A DNA stretch of 64,000 bases from Salmonirosea aquatica. GTDB lineage: Bacteria > Bacteroidota > Bacteroidia > Cytophagales > Spirosomataceae. This document shows, in pieces, positions 35,583 to 48,593 of the stretch (position 1 is the first letter of the stretch; each line of letters opens with the position of its first letter). The stretch is taken from NCBI RefSeq assembly GCF_009296315.1, contig NZ_WHLY01000002.1, positions 3,082,501 through 3,146,500 on the forward strand. The letters run 5' to 3'. The position numbers and the translations under genes were made by a program. Below the pieces are notes generated by a model, which worked only from the letters and a program-made list of their open reading frames with translations, was not told the origin of the DNA and searched no databases.

Positions 35583-36290
35583 TCAAGCCGTAAGGACCCG
35601 AAAAATCTCTTCTAGCGATTCACCCCGCTGCCGCAGGGTAGTCAGCGGGCTATCCGCTACGATCTTGCCTTTACTAATGATAATGACGCGATCACAGAGT
35701 GCTTCTACCTCCTGCATGATGTGCGTAGAAAAAAGGACGGTTTTGTCCGCACCGGCGGTACGGATCAGACTGCGGATTTCGGTCAGTTGGTTCGGATCAA
35801 GTCCGGTGGTAGGTTCGTCGAGAATCAGCACGGCGGGATCGTGCAATAGCGCCTGAGCCAGGCCCACGCGCTGTCGGTACCCTTTGGAAAGCTGCCCGAT
35901 TTTTTTGTGCTGTTCAACACTTAGCCCACATAACTCCACCATTTCATCCACGCGCGGTTTCAGGGTTTTGCCTTTCATTCCGTAGAGTTTGCCCACAAAA
36001 AGCAGAAATTCCCGTACGTACATGTCCAGATAAAGCGGATTGTGCTCCGGTAGGTAGCCGATGGCCCGGCGTGCCTGCATGGCGGAGTTGGCCAGGTCAT
36101 GTCCGTTAACTACGGCACGTCCTTCGGTGGGCTTAAGGTAGCCCGTCAACAGTTTCATCGTAGTGGATTTGCCGGCACCGTTGGGACCCAGAAAGCCCAC
36201 AATTTCGCCGGGACGCAATTCAAAACTCAGCGAGTCGATGGCTTTTTGGGAGCCGTATTGCTTGGTAAGTTGGGAAACCAGTATGGACAT
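35583..36290 (-). CDS. ABC transporter ATP-binding protein, GldA-like
   Basis: A 235-residue ABC ATPase: Walker A G-P-N-G-A-G-K-S-T, the Q-loop-proximal Y-L-P-E-H, signature L-S-K-G-Y-R-Q-R-V-G, Walker B A-V-L-I-L-D-E-P-T-T-G-L-D and the H-switch S-T-H. The N-terminal V-S-Q-L-T-K-Q-Y-G-S-Q-K-A-I-D is close to GldA of the gliding-motility ABC complex, but GldA proteins are usually about 300 residues with a C-terminal extension that is missing here. There are no gldF or gldG permease genes adjacent. The upstream neighbour is a DUF5009 protein with an 8-bp gap, so the two share a message. Confidence 0.8.
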   Translation of the reverse strand: MSILVSQLTKQYGSQKAIDSLSFELRPGEIVGFLGPNGAGKSTTMKLLTGYLKPTEGRAVVNGHDLANSAMQARRAIGYLPEHNPLYLDMYVREFLLFVGKLYGMKGKTLKPRVDEMVELCGLSVEQHKKIGQLSKGYRQRVGLAQALLHDPAVLILDEPTTGLDPNQLTEIRSLIRTAGADKTVLFSTHIMQEVEALCDRVIIISKGKIVADSPLTTLRQRGESLEEIFRVLTA

Positions 36291-36298
36291 ACAGGGGA

Positions 36299-37417
36299 TT
36301 AAATACGCAAAAATAGTTTATTTCGGTACAGCAGGTACATGAATGCCCACTGCACGAGCACAAAAGCCACCGCGCCTCCCACGATGCGCACAGGCTCGGA
36401 GAAAAAGCTCAGCGCTCCCCCAAAGAGAGCCTCCGCCGTGAACTCAAAATCAATAAAATGGCCAATCAGATAAATGACAATGGAATTCATGCCGATGACT
36501 ACAAAAAAGAACGTCCACCGCCGCCAGTTCAGTACATCCACGATGCCGTAGAAAAGGGCTAGCAACAGCAGACTCCAACCCCCGGCGCACAAAACGAATG
36601 AGCTGGTCCAGAGGTTTTTATTGATCGGAAACACCATATTCCACGCATAGGCGATTCCCAGGCTTACTACCCCTGCCAGAGCCAGGTAGAGTACCTTCCG
36701 AATTTGGGTAATGGCCGAAATATCCGAACGCAATAAATTTCCCGCAAAAATACCCATCAAAGCCGTAGCGATGGCTGGAATCGTAGACGCCAGCCCTTCG
36801 GGATCATGGATGGTTTTGTATAGGTGGCCCGGCATGAGCAGGCGATCCACGTAACTGGCCGGATTACACTCCATGGTCATATTGCCGGCCTCGCAGCCGG
36901 GTACGGGTACCAGCATCATAAAGGCCCAATAGCCCAGTAAGATACCTGCCAGCCACATAAATTGAGCACGGGGATTGAAGTAGAGGTAGATGATCTGGGC
37001 AAACATTCCGCCCAGTCCGATCCGCCCCAGCACGCTGCCATAGCGCATATTGGCCCATTCGGTACGGAAAATTCCGTTGTTATACAGTACACCCAGCGCC
37101 ACCAGCAGCAAACCTCTTCGTACCACTTTACGCAATAACTCCGATCGGGGAATGCCTTTCGCCAGGCGGCTGCCAAGCGAGAAGGGCGTGGATACCCCCG
37201 CCAGAAACAGGAATAGGGGAAAAATCAAGTCATAGGCGCGGAAGCCGTTCCACTCTGGATGGGTAAGCTGGCCGGCGAGGGTTACCGCCCAGGCCCAACC
37301 CGTGGTTTTGGCCAGTAGATGGACGATGTCTTCACCACCCGAAATCCAGAACATATCAAAACCCCGAAGGGTATCTAGTGAAAGAAGACGGGAGGAAGGC
37401 GTAGAGGGTGTTGGCAT
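36299..37417 (-). CDS. DUF5009 / heparan-alpha-glucosaminide acetyltransferase-like membrane protein
   Basis: A 372-residue polytopic protein with about ten hydrophobic helices. The start R-L-L-S-L-D-T-L-R-G-F-D-M-F-W and the motif A-Y-D-L-I-F-P-L-F-L-F-L-A-G-V-S-T-P identify the COG4299 family; H-P-E-W-N-G lies in the first periplasmic loop. It is a paralogue of the gene at 7542-8720 but clearly diverged. It is in the same direction as, and 8 bp before, the ABC ATPase. The substrate is not known. Confidence 0.85.
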   Translation of the reverse strand: MPTPSTPSSRLLSLDTLRGFDMFWISGGEDIVHLLAKTTGWAWAVTLAGQLTHPEWNGFRAYDLIFPLFLFLAGVSTPFSLGSRLAKGIPRSELLRKVVRRGLLLVALGVLYNNGIFRTEWANMRYGSVLGRIGLGGMFAQIIYLYFNPRAQFMWLAGILLGYWAFMMLVPVPGCEAGNMTMECNPASYVDRLLMPGHLYKTIHDPEGLASTIPAIATALMGIFAGNLLRSDISAITQIRKVLYLALAGVVSLGIAYAWNMVFPINKNLWTSSFVLCAGGWSLLLLALFYGIVDVLNWRRWTFFFVVIGMNSIVIYLIGHFIDFEFTAEALFGGALSFFSEPVRIVGGAVAFVLVQWAFMYLLYRNKLFLRI

Positions 37418-37767
37418 AGGGCGGAGGAGGATAGAAAAGTGCCCTTAAATGTAAAAATAAAAGCGGTATACGCGTTCTATCCGGTGTTTTTTTCCTTGGA
37501 GGTATTTTTTCTAAAAAAATGTATTCGCAAAACAGCGGTGGTTTTTAAAGCAAAACCATCCTGTTTTTTGTTTAAACACTTCATCTTGTATTCTACCGAA
37601 TCACCGATTTGATAAACCTTCCCTTTTTCTTTCCATTTACGCTCATTTTTGCCCTTAATGGCTTGAAATAAGGATTTTCCCGCTAAAAAAATATTTTCAT
37701 AGATTTGCTGAAACCACCCTTATTGCTGGGTATTATTTTATTTTTCAAATAAATAATGCAAATCTAT
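37418..37767. other. AT-rich spacer without a gene
   Basis: About 350 bases, AT-rich, with long T and A runs between the DUF5009 gene (minus) and a decayed secreted-protein gene (plus). I see no gene-like reading frame and no strong terminator. It must hold the divergent promoters. Confidence 0.5.
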
Positions 37768-38147
37768 ATGAAGGTTTTTCATACTTTTTTCACTAGCTTC
37801 TGCATGCTCGTTGTGGCAGGACTGGATGGTTGGGCTCAGGAGTCGTCGAGAGTAAAAGTAGATCCCGGGGTTTCCGTTCACAATTACAAGCACCCTAATA
37901 AAGCGAGGCTGGCGAAAAAAATGCAACCTACATCGACGGGCAGGCGCTCTAGCTCCCGCGTTGGAATCGTGAAACGTACATCGGCAAGCCCCATGCCAAG
38001 AAACTACCACTAAACACCCAAGTACGCCCCACGTTCGGGTTGGACGTTCTTCAGACGCTCCAGACCCAGACCTACCGTACTGAATCCGTTGACGCACCCC
38101 AGCCATTACAAAGTGAAGCAGGTACCTTAGGCGATAGATTAAATTGA
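37768..38147 (+). pseudogene. Decayed small secreted-protein gene
   Basis: ATG 37768 starts a signal peptide ending G-W-A-Q, then E-S-S-R-V-K-V-D-P-G-V-S-V-H-N-Y-K-H-P-N-K-A. At the seven-A run 37915-37921 the natural frame is lost; adding one A would continue as N-A-T-Y-I-D-G-Q-A-L, then a TAG, and the same frame later reads W-N-R-E-T-Y-I-G-K-P-H-A-K-K-L-P-L-N-T-Q-V before TGA 38145-38147. The protein thus has a frameshift and a stop. The V-D-P-G-V-S-x-H-N-Y-K-H-P motif recalls small secreted proteins of Cytophagales. Function unknown. Confidence 0.55.
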
Positions 38148-38178
38148 CTGGCTCATCGCTTAGTATGGTCGCTGACGA

Positions 38179-41705
<3,527 letters not shown>

Positions 41706-41757
41706 TTATTGCTATAAATCCTCTAATTTGTCGCCTTTAACTAAAAACTCCTGGAAA

Positions 41758-42546
41758 ATGCTCCTAGCCGTTGATGCCGGAAACACCGATACCGTATTTG
41801 GACTTTTTGAGGACGACCGGCAACTGCACGTATGGCGGACGCGATCGCTGTCGCAGGAATCGGCGGGTTTTTACGAATCTTGGCTTCGGCTCCATTTTCT
41901 GGAAGCGGGAATCGCCCCTAACCATGTAAAAACAGTAGTACTGGGCAGCGTGGTACCTGACCTCACATCGGTGTTGCGTTCCATGCTGGCTTCACTTTTC
42001 GGCCCAAGTCCCTTAATAGTCGGCCCGGATGTGTATCCCGATCTACAGATTGCCATTGACCACCCACATGAGATCGGGGCCGATCTCATTGCCAATGCCG
42101 TCGCAGCTTATGCGCGCTATCCCCAAAATTGTGTCATCGTGGATTTTGGAACGGCCCTCACGTTTACGACGGTATCCTCAGCAGGACAAATTTTGGGCGT
42201 GGCAATTCTGCCGGGTTTGAAGACGGCAGTGAAGGCTTTGTTCACCGATACGGCTCAGCTGCCCGAGGTACCCCTCGAACTGCCCCGCTCCGCCATTGGC
42301 AAAAATACGGTGCACGCCATTCAGGCGGGTATTCTGCTGGGCTACGAGGGTTTGGTGAAATCCATGATCCGCCGCATCCGGGCCGAGCTGGAAGGTGACT
42401 GCATTGCCATAGCCACGGGTGGACTATCGTCCATCATCGATACGCTGGAGGGTGAATTTGTAGAAATAGACCGAAGTCTGACGCTCAACGGCTTGCGGCT
42501 GATCGGTGAGCGGGTAGGGCAGGTAGCTTCAAAAATCAAACCGTAA
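41758..42546 (+). CDS. coaX: Type III pantothenate kinase
   Basis: A 262-residue enzyme from ATG 41758 (an upstream TTG at 41728 adds 10 unlikely residues). It phosphorylates pantothenate in the first step of coenzyme A synthesis. Motifs: phosphate-binding D-A-G-N-T-D-T-V-F-G (residues 6-15), H-E-I-G-A-D-L-I-A-N, V-D-F-G-T-A-L-T-F and A-T-G-G-L. These belong to the ASKHA fold of CoaX. The 3' end overlaps the convergent gamma-glutamylcyclotransferase-like gene by 11 bp. Confidence 0.93.
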   Translation: MLLAVDAGNTDTVFGLFEDDRQLHVWRTRSLSQESAGFYESWLRLHFLEAGIAPNHVKTVVLGSVVPDLTSVLRSMLASLFGPSPLIVGPDVYPDLQIAIDHPHEIGADLIANAVAAYARYPQNCVIVDFGTALTFTTVSSAGQILGVAILPGLKTAVKALFTDTAQLPEVPLELPRSAIGKNTVHAIQAGILLGYEGLVKSMIRRIRAELEGDCIAIATGGLSSIIDTLEGEFVEIDRSLTLNGLRLIGERVGQVASKIKP

Positions 42547-42934
42547 ATCTTCCGTCTGGCAGGGGTGTTGCCTCAGCTAGCGACTGATTGTAGAGGTAGG
42601 TCCAGCACAAGAAAACGTCGCCACTCTCGGTCTGAACGGGTACCTGACGCCGAAGGTACAGGCTCTCGGATTCGATCTCTTTCACATCTTCGTACTCATC
42701 CAATTCTCGAATGAGCTTTTGAAAATCAAGCAATTGATAGATTTCTCCGTGTACTTTCAGGGTACCCTTCGGCTCATAAAGAGCACCGGGGTACCAGCTT
42801 ATACGGTATAATTTGCCAGAAAAAAATCCCTCCGCTATAAAGGCAGAATGGGCGCGTAGCCGGGCGGCGAAGGGATTGTCAAATCCCCGCATCAGGGTAC
42901 CATAGACGAAGAGGTAGGGCGGTTGGGCTTCCAT
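42536..42934 (-). CDS. Gamma-glutamylcyclotransferase-like (GGCT/AIG2) protein
   Basis: A 132-residue beta-barrel protein of the GGCT-like superfamily. The glycine-loop motif is L-F-V-Y-G-T-L-M-R-G, followed by G-A-L-Y-E-P and V-H-G-E-I-Y-Q-L. The catalytic acid expected in this family is plausible at E of L-D-E-Y-E-D. It probably acts on gamma-glutamyl peptides, but many members have unknown substrates. The 3' end overlaps coaX by 11 bp in a convergent pair. Confidence 0.85.
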   Translation of the reverse strand: MEAQPPYLFVYGTLMRGFDNPFAARLRAHSAFIAEGFFSGKLYRISWYPGALYEPKGTLKVHGEIYQLLDFQKLIRELDEYEDVKEIESESLYLRRQVPVQTESGDVFLCWTYLYNQSLAEATPLPDGRFTV

Positions 42935-42968
42935 AATTAGCGAGTGGACGCTGACAGGATCAAAAGAC

Positions 42969-43562
42969 TTAGAACTCTAGAACTACACCCACGGACTGAC
43001 CCGTAAACTGCACATTTTTAAGAATTTCTGCCGCCTTTCGGTGGCTTTGGCGCAGTGCCAGGTAATTGGTTGCGTCAAAAAGTAGCAGGAATCCACCCTG
43101 CAACAAAACGGATTGCCCGAAGCCTTTGAAACGATCGTGTTTATCGGGTGTGTTCTTGGCCCGTTCGAGCAGGTACAGGCCGCCCATGAGGTAGGCTACA
43201 TCCAGGCCGGCATTAAACAGCAGCGTTTTTTCCAGGGAATGCAGTTCGCCGATGCTTGCATCCAGGGTAGTGGGTAGGCTGTTCTTTTTGCGCAATGAAC
43301 TGATGAGGCTGGGCGCGGCAATGCCCAGATTCACCACATTCCAATACACATTCATACGATTGAAGTATCGGGTACTGCCTTCGGTTCGGGCGGCGGCGAT
43401 TCCGCCGTAGGCCAGATTGGCCACTGACCAGCCCGTCAACACCCACATGCCCGTGGTTTGCACTTTCAAACGGCCCTGGTTCAAGTCGGTAAGGGCATGG
43501 GATTGTGCCTGCGCGGCAAGAACCATCAGGGACAGGAAAAAGGTGTGCAGTACTTTTTTCAT
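42969..43562 (-). CDS. DUF6992-like membrane protein
   Basis: About 197 residues from ATG 43562 (M-K-K-V-L-H-T-F-F with a signal peptide ending A-Q-A-Q). The mature part has four hydrophobic stretches, including G-M-W-V-L-T-G-W-S-V-A-N-L-A-Y-G and V-Y-W-N-V-V-N-L-G-I-A. The N-R-M-N-V-Y-W-N-V-V-N motif fits the Bacteroidota family I know as DUF6992. Function is unknown. Lies 34 bp upstream of the cyclotransferase-like gene on the same strand. Confidence 0.65.
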   Translation of the reverse strand: MKKVLHTFFLSLMVLAAQAQSHALTDLNQGRLKVQTTGMWVLTGWSVANLAYGGIAAARTEGSTRYFNRMNVYWNVVNLGIAAPSLISSLRKKNSLPTTLDASIGELHSLEKTLLFNAGLDVAYLMGGLYLLERAKNTPDKHDRFKGFGQSVLLQGGFLLLFDATNYLALRQSHRKAAEILKNVQFTGQSVGVVLEF

Positions 43563-43799
43563 ATAAGATTTGTAGTAGAGGTACCTGTTCGTCATACGCC
43601 TGATTAAATAGCGCTTAGGCTGTTACTTTCTGGCAGGTAGTCAGCGGTTATTTCCTAAAACTCCCAAACCCCGGTAAAAGTTGGAGCTGTCGGGTACTGG
43701 TGTGGTATTTTTCCAATGGGATGCACATTATCCGGTTTCAACTTCGTTTGATAGTGGTATTTTTTTTATATTTACCAACCTCCCAACGACCTAAACGCT

Positions 43800-45286
43800 A
43801 TGTCTGGCATGCACGATAAAACCTTAGGTACCAAGCAAAAAGCCCTGCGACTCAACCTCGATCCCCGCGTGTACGGATCGTTTGCCGAGATCGGGGCCGG
43901 TCAGGAGACTGCGGCCATCTTTTTCAAAGCCGGGGGTGCGTCGGGTACGGTAGCCAAAACCATGTCGGCGTACGATATGACGTTCAGTGACGCCATCTAT
44001 GGTACCGAGGAGAGCGGTCGCTACGTGTGCGAATCGCGACTGATTAAGATGCTGCAGAAGGAATACAGCCTGCTGGAAAAACGTCTTTCGGAACAGCGGG
44101 GCGAAACAAGTCAATTCTTTGCTTTTGCCAATACCGTAGTCGCTCTCAATTACCAGAAAACCAACGAGGCCCACGGCTGGATCGGGCTACGCTTTCAGCT
44201 CAAACCTAATGGACCCTACAATGAGGTAGTCATACACGTCAGGATGCTCGACGACGAGAATGTACTGCAGCAGCAGGCGCTGGGCGTCATCGGGGTCAAC
44301 CTGATTTACGGGTGCTTTTATTACCCGATGTCCGCCGATACGCTGCTGCTTTCGCTCATGGACGACCTGAGCTCCGAGCGCATCCAGATTGACATGATCC
44401 GGTTCAGTGGCCCCGATTTCATGGAGGTTGATAATCGCATTATGAGCCTTCATCTGGTAAAGAATGGCTTCACCAACGCGGCATTGTTTGGAGCCGATGG
44501 GGGGTACTTCAACCCTCCGAAACTTTTTATAAAAAGCATATCCTGCTGATGCGTGGCCGCATGCGTCCGGTGACAAATGTACACATAGATCTGATCAAGA
44601 ACGGTACCCGGCAATTTCTGGCCGAACCCGACGTCGACCCGGACCGGGTACTGATGGTTTCAGAACTCACCCTGCGCAATCTGGTTTCTTCGTCCGAAGA
44701 GGAAATTGATGAAAAGGATTTTCTCGACCGCGTGGATATTTTATGTTCGCTGGGCCATATGGTGATGATTTCCAACTACCGCGAGTACTTCCACCTGGTG
44801 GCCTACCTGTCGGAACTCACCCGCCTGAAAATCGGTCTGCTGCTCGGAATTCCGAGTTTGCAAGATATTTTCGACGAAACGCATTATACGTACCTGCGCG
44901 GGGGAATTCTGGAATCATTCGCTACACTGTTCAGCCGGAAGGTGAAGCTGATGATATACCCTACCCTCCGAGCCGATGAAACGATCTACACCTGCGCCAA
45001 TTTTCAGGTACCTGACAACCTCAAGCCTCTGTACCAGTATCTGGTGATTAACGACAAGATCGAGGATATCCGCGACTACAACGTGGAGCACATGCGCTGG
45101 ACCACCGACCAGGTGCTGGCGATGGTAAAAAGCGGCGATCCCGCCTGGGAGGACCACGTACCCGAAGGTGTGGCCGACATCATCAAAGACAAGTGTTTGT
45201 TTGGATTTCCGTGTGTCGTGTACGACGCCAAGCACGCTGCCCGGCAAGTGGTAGGTGAAGGCGCTACCAGCCCCCAGCCGCACTGA
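43800..45286 (+). pseudogene. Bacteroidota-specific protein of about 495 residues, frameshifted
   Basis: Two adjoining frames, 43800-44549 and 44549-45286, encode the two halves of one known conserved protein. The first ends ...F-N-P-P-K-L-F then runs off into I-K-S-I-S-C. Restoring one T in the five-T run at 44524-44528 gives Y-K-K-H-I-L-L-M-R-G-R-M-R-P-V, which continues straight into the second half. The family is often labelled nicotinate-nucleotide adenylyltransferase, perhaps because of the G-R-M-R-P-V-T-N-V-H stretch, but the rest does not support that to my eye. Either a pseudogene, or an intact gene hidden by an assembly error; the two halves could also be separately translated (TGATG overlap). 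Confidence 0.75.
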
Positions 45287-46195
45287 TTACTTCACCGAGA
45301 AGGTACCTGTCCCGATCTTCTGTCCTTCGGCGTATAGCTCTACGGTATAGGTACCCTTCTGGAATTCCTGGGTGCGGTTGTAGAGGATGCTCACCTCCTG
45401 ATCGCTGTTGGAGTAATATACATCCTTACTTAGGGTGTAGGTTTGTTCGCTACCGGCGTATTGAAATACGCCCGAGCCCAGGCTGGCATCTGCCAGGGTA
45501 GCGCCCTGCGGGTCCAGAATTTTTAAATAAATGCGCTTGGTTTCCTGGGCAGTCAGAGGGTTTTTTTCAAGCGAAAACTCCACCCGGATATTATCCACGC
45601 GCCGGGCTTTTATGCCTTCCCCTTCCCGCACGCGACCTTTAGCCGAAATGGCATACACCTTCACGCCGCGTGCCCGCATGGCAGAGGCCATGTTGACCTT
45701 GGCTTCCAAGTCGGTCGCTTTCGAAAGGACATCCGTTAGTGAATCGGTGAGCAATTCCTTTTCTTCCAGCAGCGAAGTATTGACTACTGTCAGGGTTTCG
45801 TTTCGGTTCGATAGGGTTTTGTTTTCACCACTGAGCCGGGCTATTTCACTGTCTTTTTTGGTAAGGAAAGTCTCGTACTCGTTGATGCGGGCAGTCAGGA
45901 AATTGTTTCCCCTACGGAGGGCCGAGCGGTCGGCTTCCAGTTGAGCTTTTATTTTTTCAAGTTCGGTTACGCTACCTCCTAACTTACGTACCTGGGCGAT
46001 GCGCAGATCCAGCTGCTTGGAGATGGAATCCAGCTTCATTTCGCTGATGGCCAGATCCGTAATCCGGGTTTCCAGATCCTTTTCCTGCTGCGACGTAATA
46101 GCCCGTTCGTGGTAATACAGGTAACCGAATACGGCCGCTATCAGCGTCATCAACACAAACCCAATCAACAGACTGGCTGTGGTCCTATTTTCCAT
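45287..46195 (-). CDS. Membrane-anchored coiled-coil protein
   Basis: A 302-residue protein with one transmembrane helix (about residues 7-27), a long coiled coil (about 35-170, with heptads and many Leu, Glu and Lys) and a C-terminal beta-rich domain of about 120 residues (V-Y-A-I-S-A-K-G, I-R-V-E-F-S-L-E, Y-T-V-E-L-Y-A-E-G-Q-K-I-G-T-G-T-F). The architecture suggests an inner-membrane protein reaching across the periplasm. I do not recognise a named family. Its stop directly abuts the end of the convergent frameshifted gene. Confidence 0.7.
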   Translation of the reverse strand: MENRTTASLLIGFVLMTLIAAVFGYLYYHERAITSQQEKDLETRITDLAISEMKLDSISKQLDLRIAQVRKLGGSVTELEKIKAQLEADRSALRRGNNFLTARINEYETFLTKKDSEIARLSGENKTLSNRNETLTVVNTSLLEEKELLTDSLTDVLSKATDLEAKVNMASAMRARGVKVYAISAKGRVREGEGIKARRVDNIRVEFSLEKNPLTAQETKRIYLKILDPQGATLADASLGSGVFQYAGSEQTYTLSKDVYYSNSDQEVSILYNRTQEFQKGTYTVELYAEGQKIGTGTFSVK

Positions 46196-46442
46196 AGAAG
46201 GGTCATTTGGTAGATAAATGCACTTCTCCTTGTAACGTATAGTAAGCCGATCTCTTGCCCTAAGCTAGGGTTTCTTCGCGTAAGGTATAAACTAAAAAGG
46301 AAAAGGCGAAGAGCTGTGCGTGAGGATGACGCCTACCAAAACCAATCGGAACCTAAATTGGGCGGATTTGAGCCGGTTTAAAATCAAATTGCTGATAATC
46401 AAAGCGATAAGATGAGAGGTTTACTCTCATCCTCTACCTGAA

Positions 46443-47216
46443 TCAATAACTGCCACCAGCGCCGCCCCCGCCGAAACTGCCTCCTCCGAAGCCGCCGAAA
46501 CCACCGCCTCCGCCTCCTCCGCCGCCCCAGCTTCCAGAGGAGCTACCCCAGCCCGAGTGCGTGCTGTAGGGCCAGATGACCGGGCCACCCGTATTGCGGA
46601 AACGCCGTCCACCCCGGCCGCCACCACCCCCACGATTGCGCAGGATGATAAACAGGATGATCATGAACAGAATGATGGCAAATCCGAGAGGAAATCCCTC
46701 CCCATCCGACGACGAGGCGGGCTCGGCCTGGTATTCGCCTGCCGCCGCACGGATGATCGCATCCACGCCCCGGTCCAGGCCGCGGTAGTACATTTTGTTC
46801 TTGAACTCGGGGATGATTTCCTGCGATACGATGCGCTTGGCGATGGCATCCGGGATGGCCCCTTCCATGCCGTAGCCTGTGGCGATGAACACCTTGCGGT
46901 CATCGGGAGCCCACAGGAGCACGATTCCGTTGTTCTTATCTTTCTGTCCCACGCCCCACTCACGACCTAGCTTAAATGCGTAATCGGCCATGGGGTACTC
47001 GCCCACCGTGGGGATAATCACTACCGCGATTTGGGTGGAGGTAGAGTCATTATAGGCCACTAGCTTTTGTTCAAGCTCTGCCTCTTCGGTGGCATTGAGC
47101 TGATTGGCCAGATCGTTGACCAGTTTGGGTGGACTAGGGCGCGGCGGAATATCCTGGGCGGTCAGCGTCAGGGCAGAAAGCAGGAAAAAGACAAGGAAAC
47201 GGCTGAATTTATTCAT
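46443..47216 (-). CDS. TPM-domain protein with Gly-rich tail (YgcG-like)
   Basis: A 257-residue protein with a signal peptide (T-A-Q-D), a TPM domain (V-N-D-L-A-N-Q-L-N through A-V-V-I-I-P-T-V-G, G-R-E-W-G-V-G-Q-K-D-K-N-N-G-I and A-T-G-Y-G-M-E-G-A-I-P-D-A), one transmembrane helix at about 180-198 and a tail of Gly/Ser/Trp repeats ending G-G-G-G-A-G-G-S-Y. The same layout occurs in E. coli YgcG and plant TLP18.3. It is the last gene of a LemA-TPM-TPM operon, a conserved set of unknown function. Confidence 0.9.
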   Translation of the reverse strand: MNKFSRFLVFFLLSALTLTAQDIPPRPSPPKLVNDLANQLNATEEAELEQKLVAYNDSTSTQIAVVIIPTVGEYPMADYAFKLGREWGVGQKDKNNGIVLLWAPDDRKVFIATGYGMEGAIPDAIAKRIVSQEIIPEFKNKMYYRGLDRGVDAIIRAAAGEYQAEPASSSDGEGFPLGFAIILFMIILFIILRNRGGGGGRGGRRFRNTGGPVIWPYSTHSGWGSSSGSWGGGGGGGGGFGGFGGGSFGGGGAGGSY

Positions 47217-47225
47217 GGCTATGGG

Positions 47226-47666
47226 TTACCCGAATGAAACATCATCGGGCAGTTCATTGATGTCGTCCGACTGGTACGGAAAGTATTTCTTTAATTGCTG
47301 GCCCGCTTCCTCGATCCCTTCGCACAGACCCTCGGTAAATTCGTTGTTTTTGAAATGCGCCCGGAGCTTTTCTTTAGTACTTTCCCAGAAATCAGGAGGT
47401 ACCTTTTCATAGATTCCTTTGTCGCCCAGCACGGCGAATTTCCGGTCAACATAGGCCAAGTACAGCAGTACTCCGTTCTGTTGCTGTGTGGTGTGCAGCC
47501 CCAGTTCGCCAAATACCGTTTTGGCGCGTTCCATCACGTCGGCATCCGGACAATGCTCTTCGATATGTACTTTGATTTCACCGGAGGTACGTTTCTCAGC
47601 TGCCTGAATGGCACTGACAATCCGTTTTTGTTCTTCTTTACCAAACAGAGGTGGAGTGGGGGACAT
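47226..47666 (-). CDS. Short TPM-domain protein
   Basis: About 146 residues from ATG 47666 (M-S-P-T-P-P-L-F-G-K). It has a TPM domain without signal peptide or Gly tail: I-V-S-A-I-Q-A-A-E-K-R-T-S-G-E-I-K-V-H-I-E, then Q-Q-Q-N-G-V-L-L-Y-L-A-Y-V-D-R-K-F-A-V-L-G-D-K-G-I. The second gene of the LemA-TPM-TPM operon, 9 bp before the larger TPM gene. Probably cytoplasmic or peripheral to the membrane. Confidence 0.88.
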   Translation of the reverse strand: MSPTPPLFGKEEQKRIVSAIQAAEKRTSGEIKVHIEEHCPDADVMERAKTVFGELGLHTTQQQNGVLLYLAYVDRKFAVLGDKGIYEKVPPDFWESTKEKLRAHFKNNEFTEGLCEGIEEAGQQLKKYFPYQSDDINELPDDVSFG

Positions 47667-47745
47667 GGCGAATTTCTGGGGATTAGGAAACAAAAGGCGC
47701 CACACCGCCGTAGCAGGCAGAATGACGCCTTTTTAGTCAGGATAC

Positions 47746-48327
47746 TTAAAACTGTACCGTTGGAGCATTTTGAGCCGCCTGCGAAGCTTCAAAGAAGCCT
47801 TTCACATGGAAGCCGAATATACCGGCAAAGATGGCGTTGGGGAAAGTCCGTACGGATTGGTTGTAGTCTTTCACGGTGGTATTGAAGTCGTTACGAGCTA
47901 CGGCGATGCGGTTTTCGGTACCTTCCAACTGGGCCTGTAGTTCCAGGAAGTTCTGGTTGGCTTTCAGGTCGGGATAGCGCTCCACGGATACCAACAAACG
48001 CGACAGCGCGCCGCCCAACTGATCCTGCGCGGCCTGAAATTTCTGCATATTTTCGGGGGTCAACTGATCGGCATTCAACTGGATGGAAGTGGCCTTGGCG
48101 CGGGCGTTGATAACATCCGTGAGGGTACCCCTTTCGAAATCGGCCGCTCCTTTGACCGTGTTGACCAGGTTGGGAATCAGGTCGGCGCGGCGCTGATACT
48201 GGCTTTGTACCTTAGACCAGGCTTCGTTGACCGTTTCGTCCTTCTGGACCAGTCCGTTGTAGGAACTGCAGCCGAACATGCCCCCGATTAGAAGAATTAT
48301 GACAATAACAATGACGCTCTTAGACAT
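47746..48327 (-). CDS. lemA: LemA family lipoprotein or membrane protein
   Basis: About 193 residues from ATG 48327 (M-S-K-S-V-I-V-I-V-I). An N-terminal hydrophobic helix ends in F-G-C-S-S, which may be a lipobox. The LemA motif follows: Y-N-G-L-V-Q-K-D-E-T-V-N-E-A-W-S-K-V-Q-S-Q-Y-Q-R-R-A-D-L-I-P-N-L-V, and later Y-P-D-L-K-A-N-Q-N-F. First gene of the LemA-TPM-TPM operon. An inverted repeat around 47691-47733 between this gene and the next may partly terminate transcription. Confidence 0.93.
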   Translation of the reverse strand: MSKSVIVIVIILLIGGMFGCSSYNGLVQKDETVNEAWSKVQSQYQRRADLIPNLVNTVKGAADFERGTLTDVINARAKATSIQLNADQLTPENMQKFQAAQDQLGGALSRLLVSVERYPDLKANQNFLELQAQLEGTENRIAVARNDFNTTVKDYNQSVRTFPNAIFAGIFGFHVKGFFEASQAAQNAPTVQF

Positions 48328-48593
48328 GATTGAGTTTTGGTTAGAGGTTAGCGTTGGTTCAAAATTAGCCAAAGCTAGCTATTTCTAGCCACAAATCTAC
48401 ATGACTGGTTCGCTGGCCTTGCTGTGTCCCCTTGCACCTATATGAGTGGACGAGGGCGTATTTGCTAACTTTTAGATGACGGGTTGCTGGCCGGTATTCT
48501 ATTACGCTAGTATTAATTTATCGCAAAGGTGCTATATTTAGTTACTTTTTTAATTGGAAGATTTTTTTTCCCACAGTTAAACTTTTACTTATT

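Noticed and set aside
46443-46640. Gly-rich repeat region as a separate repeat element
   Set aside because: It is the normal low-complexity tail of TPM-domain proteins of this type.
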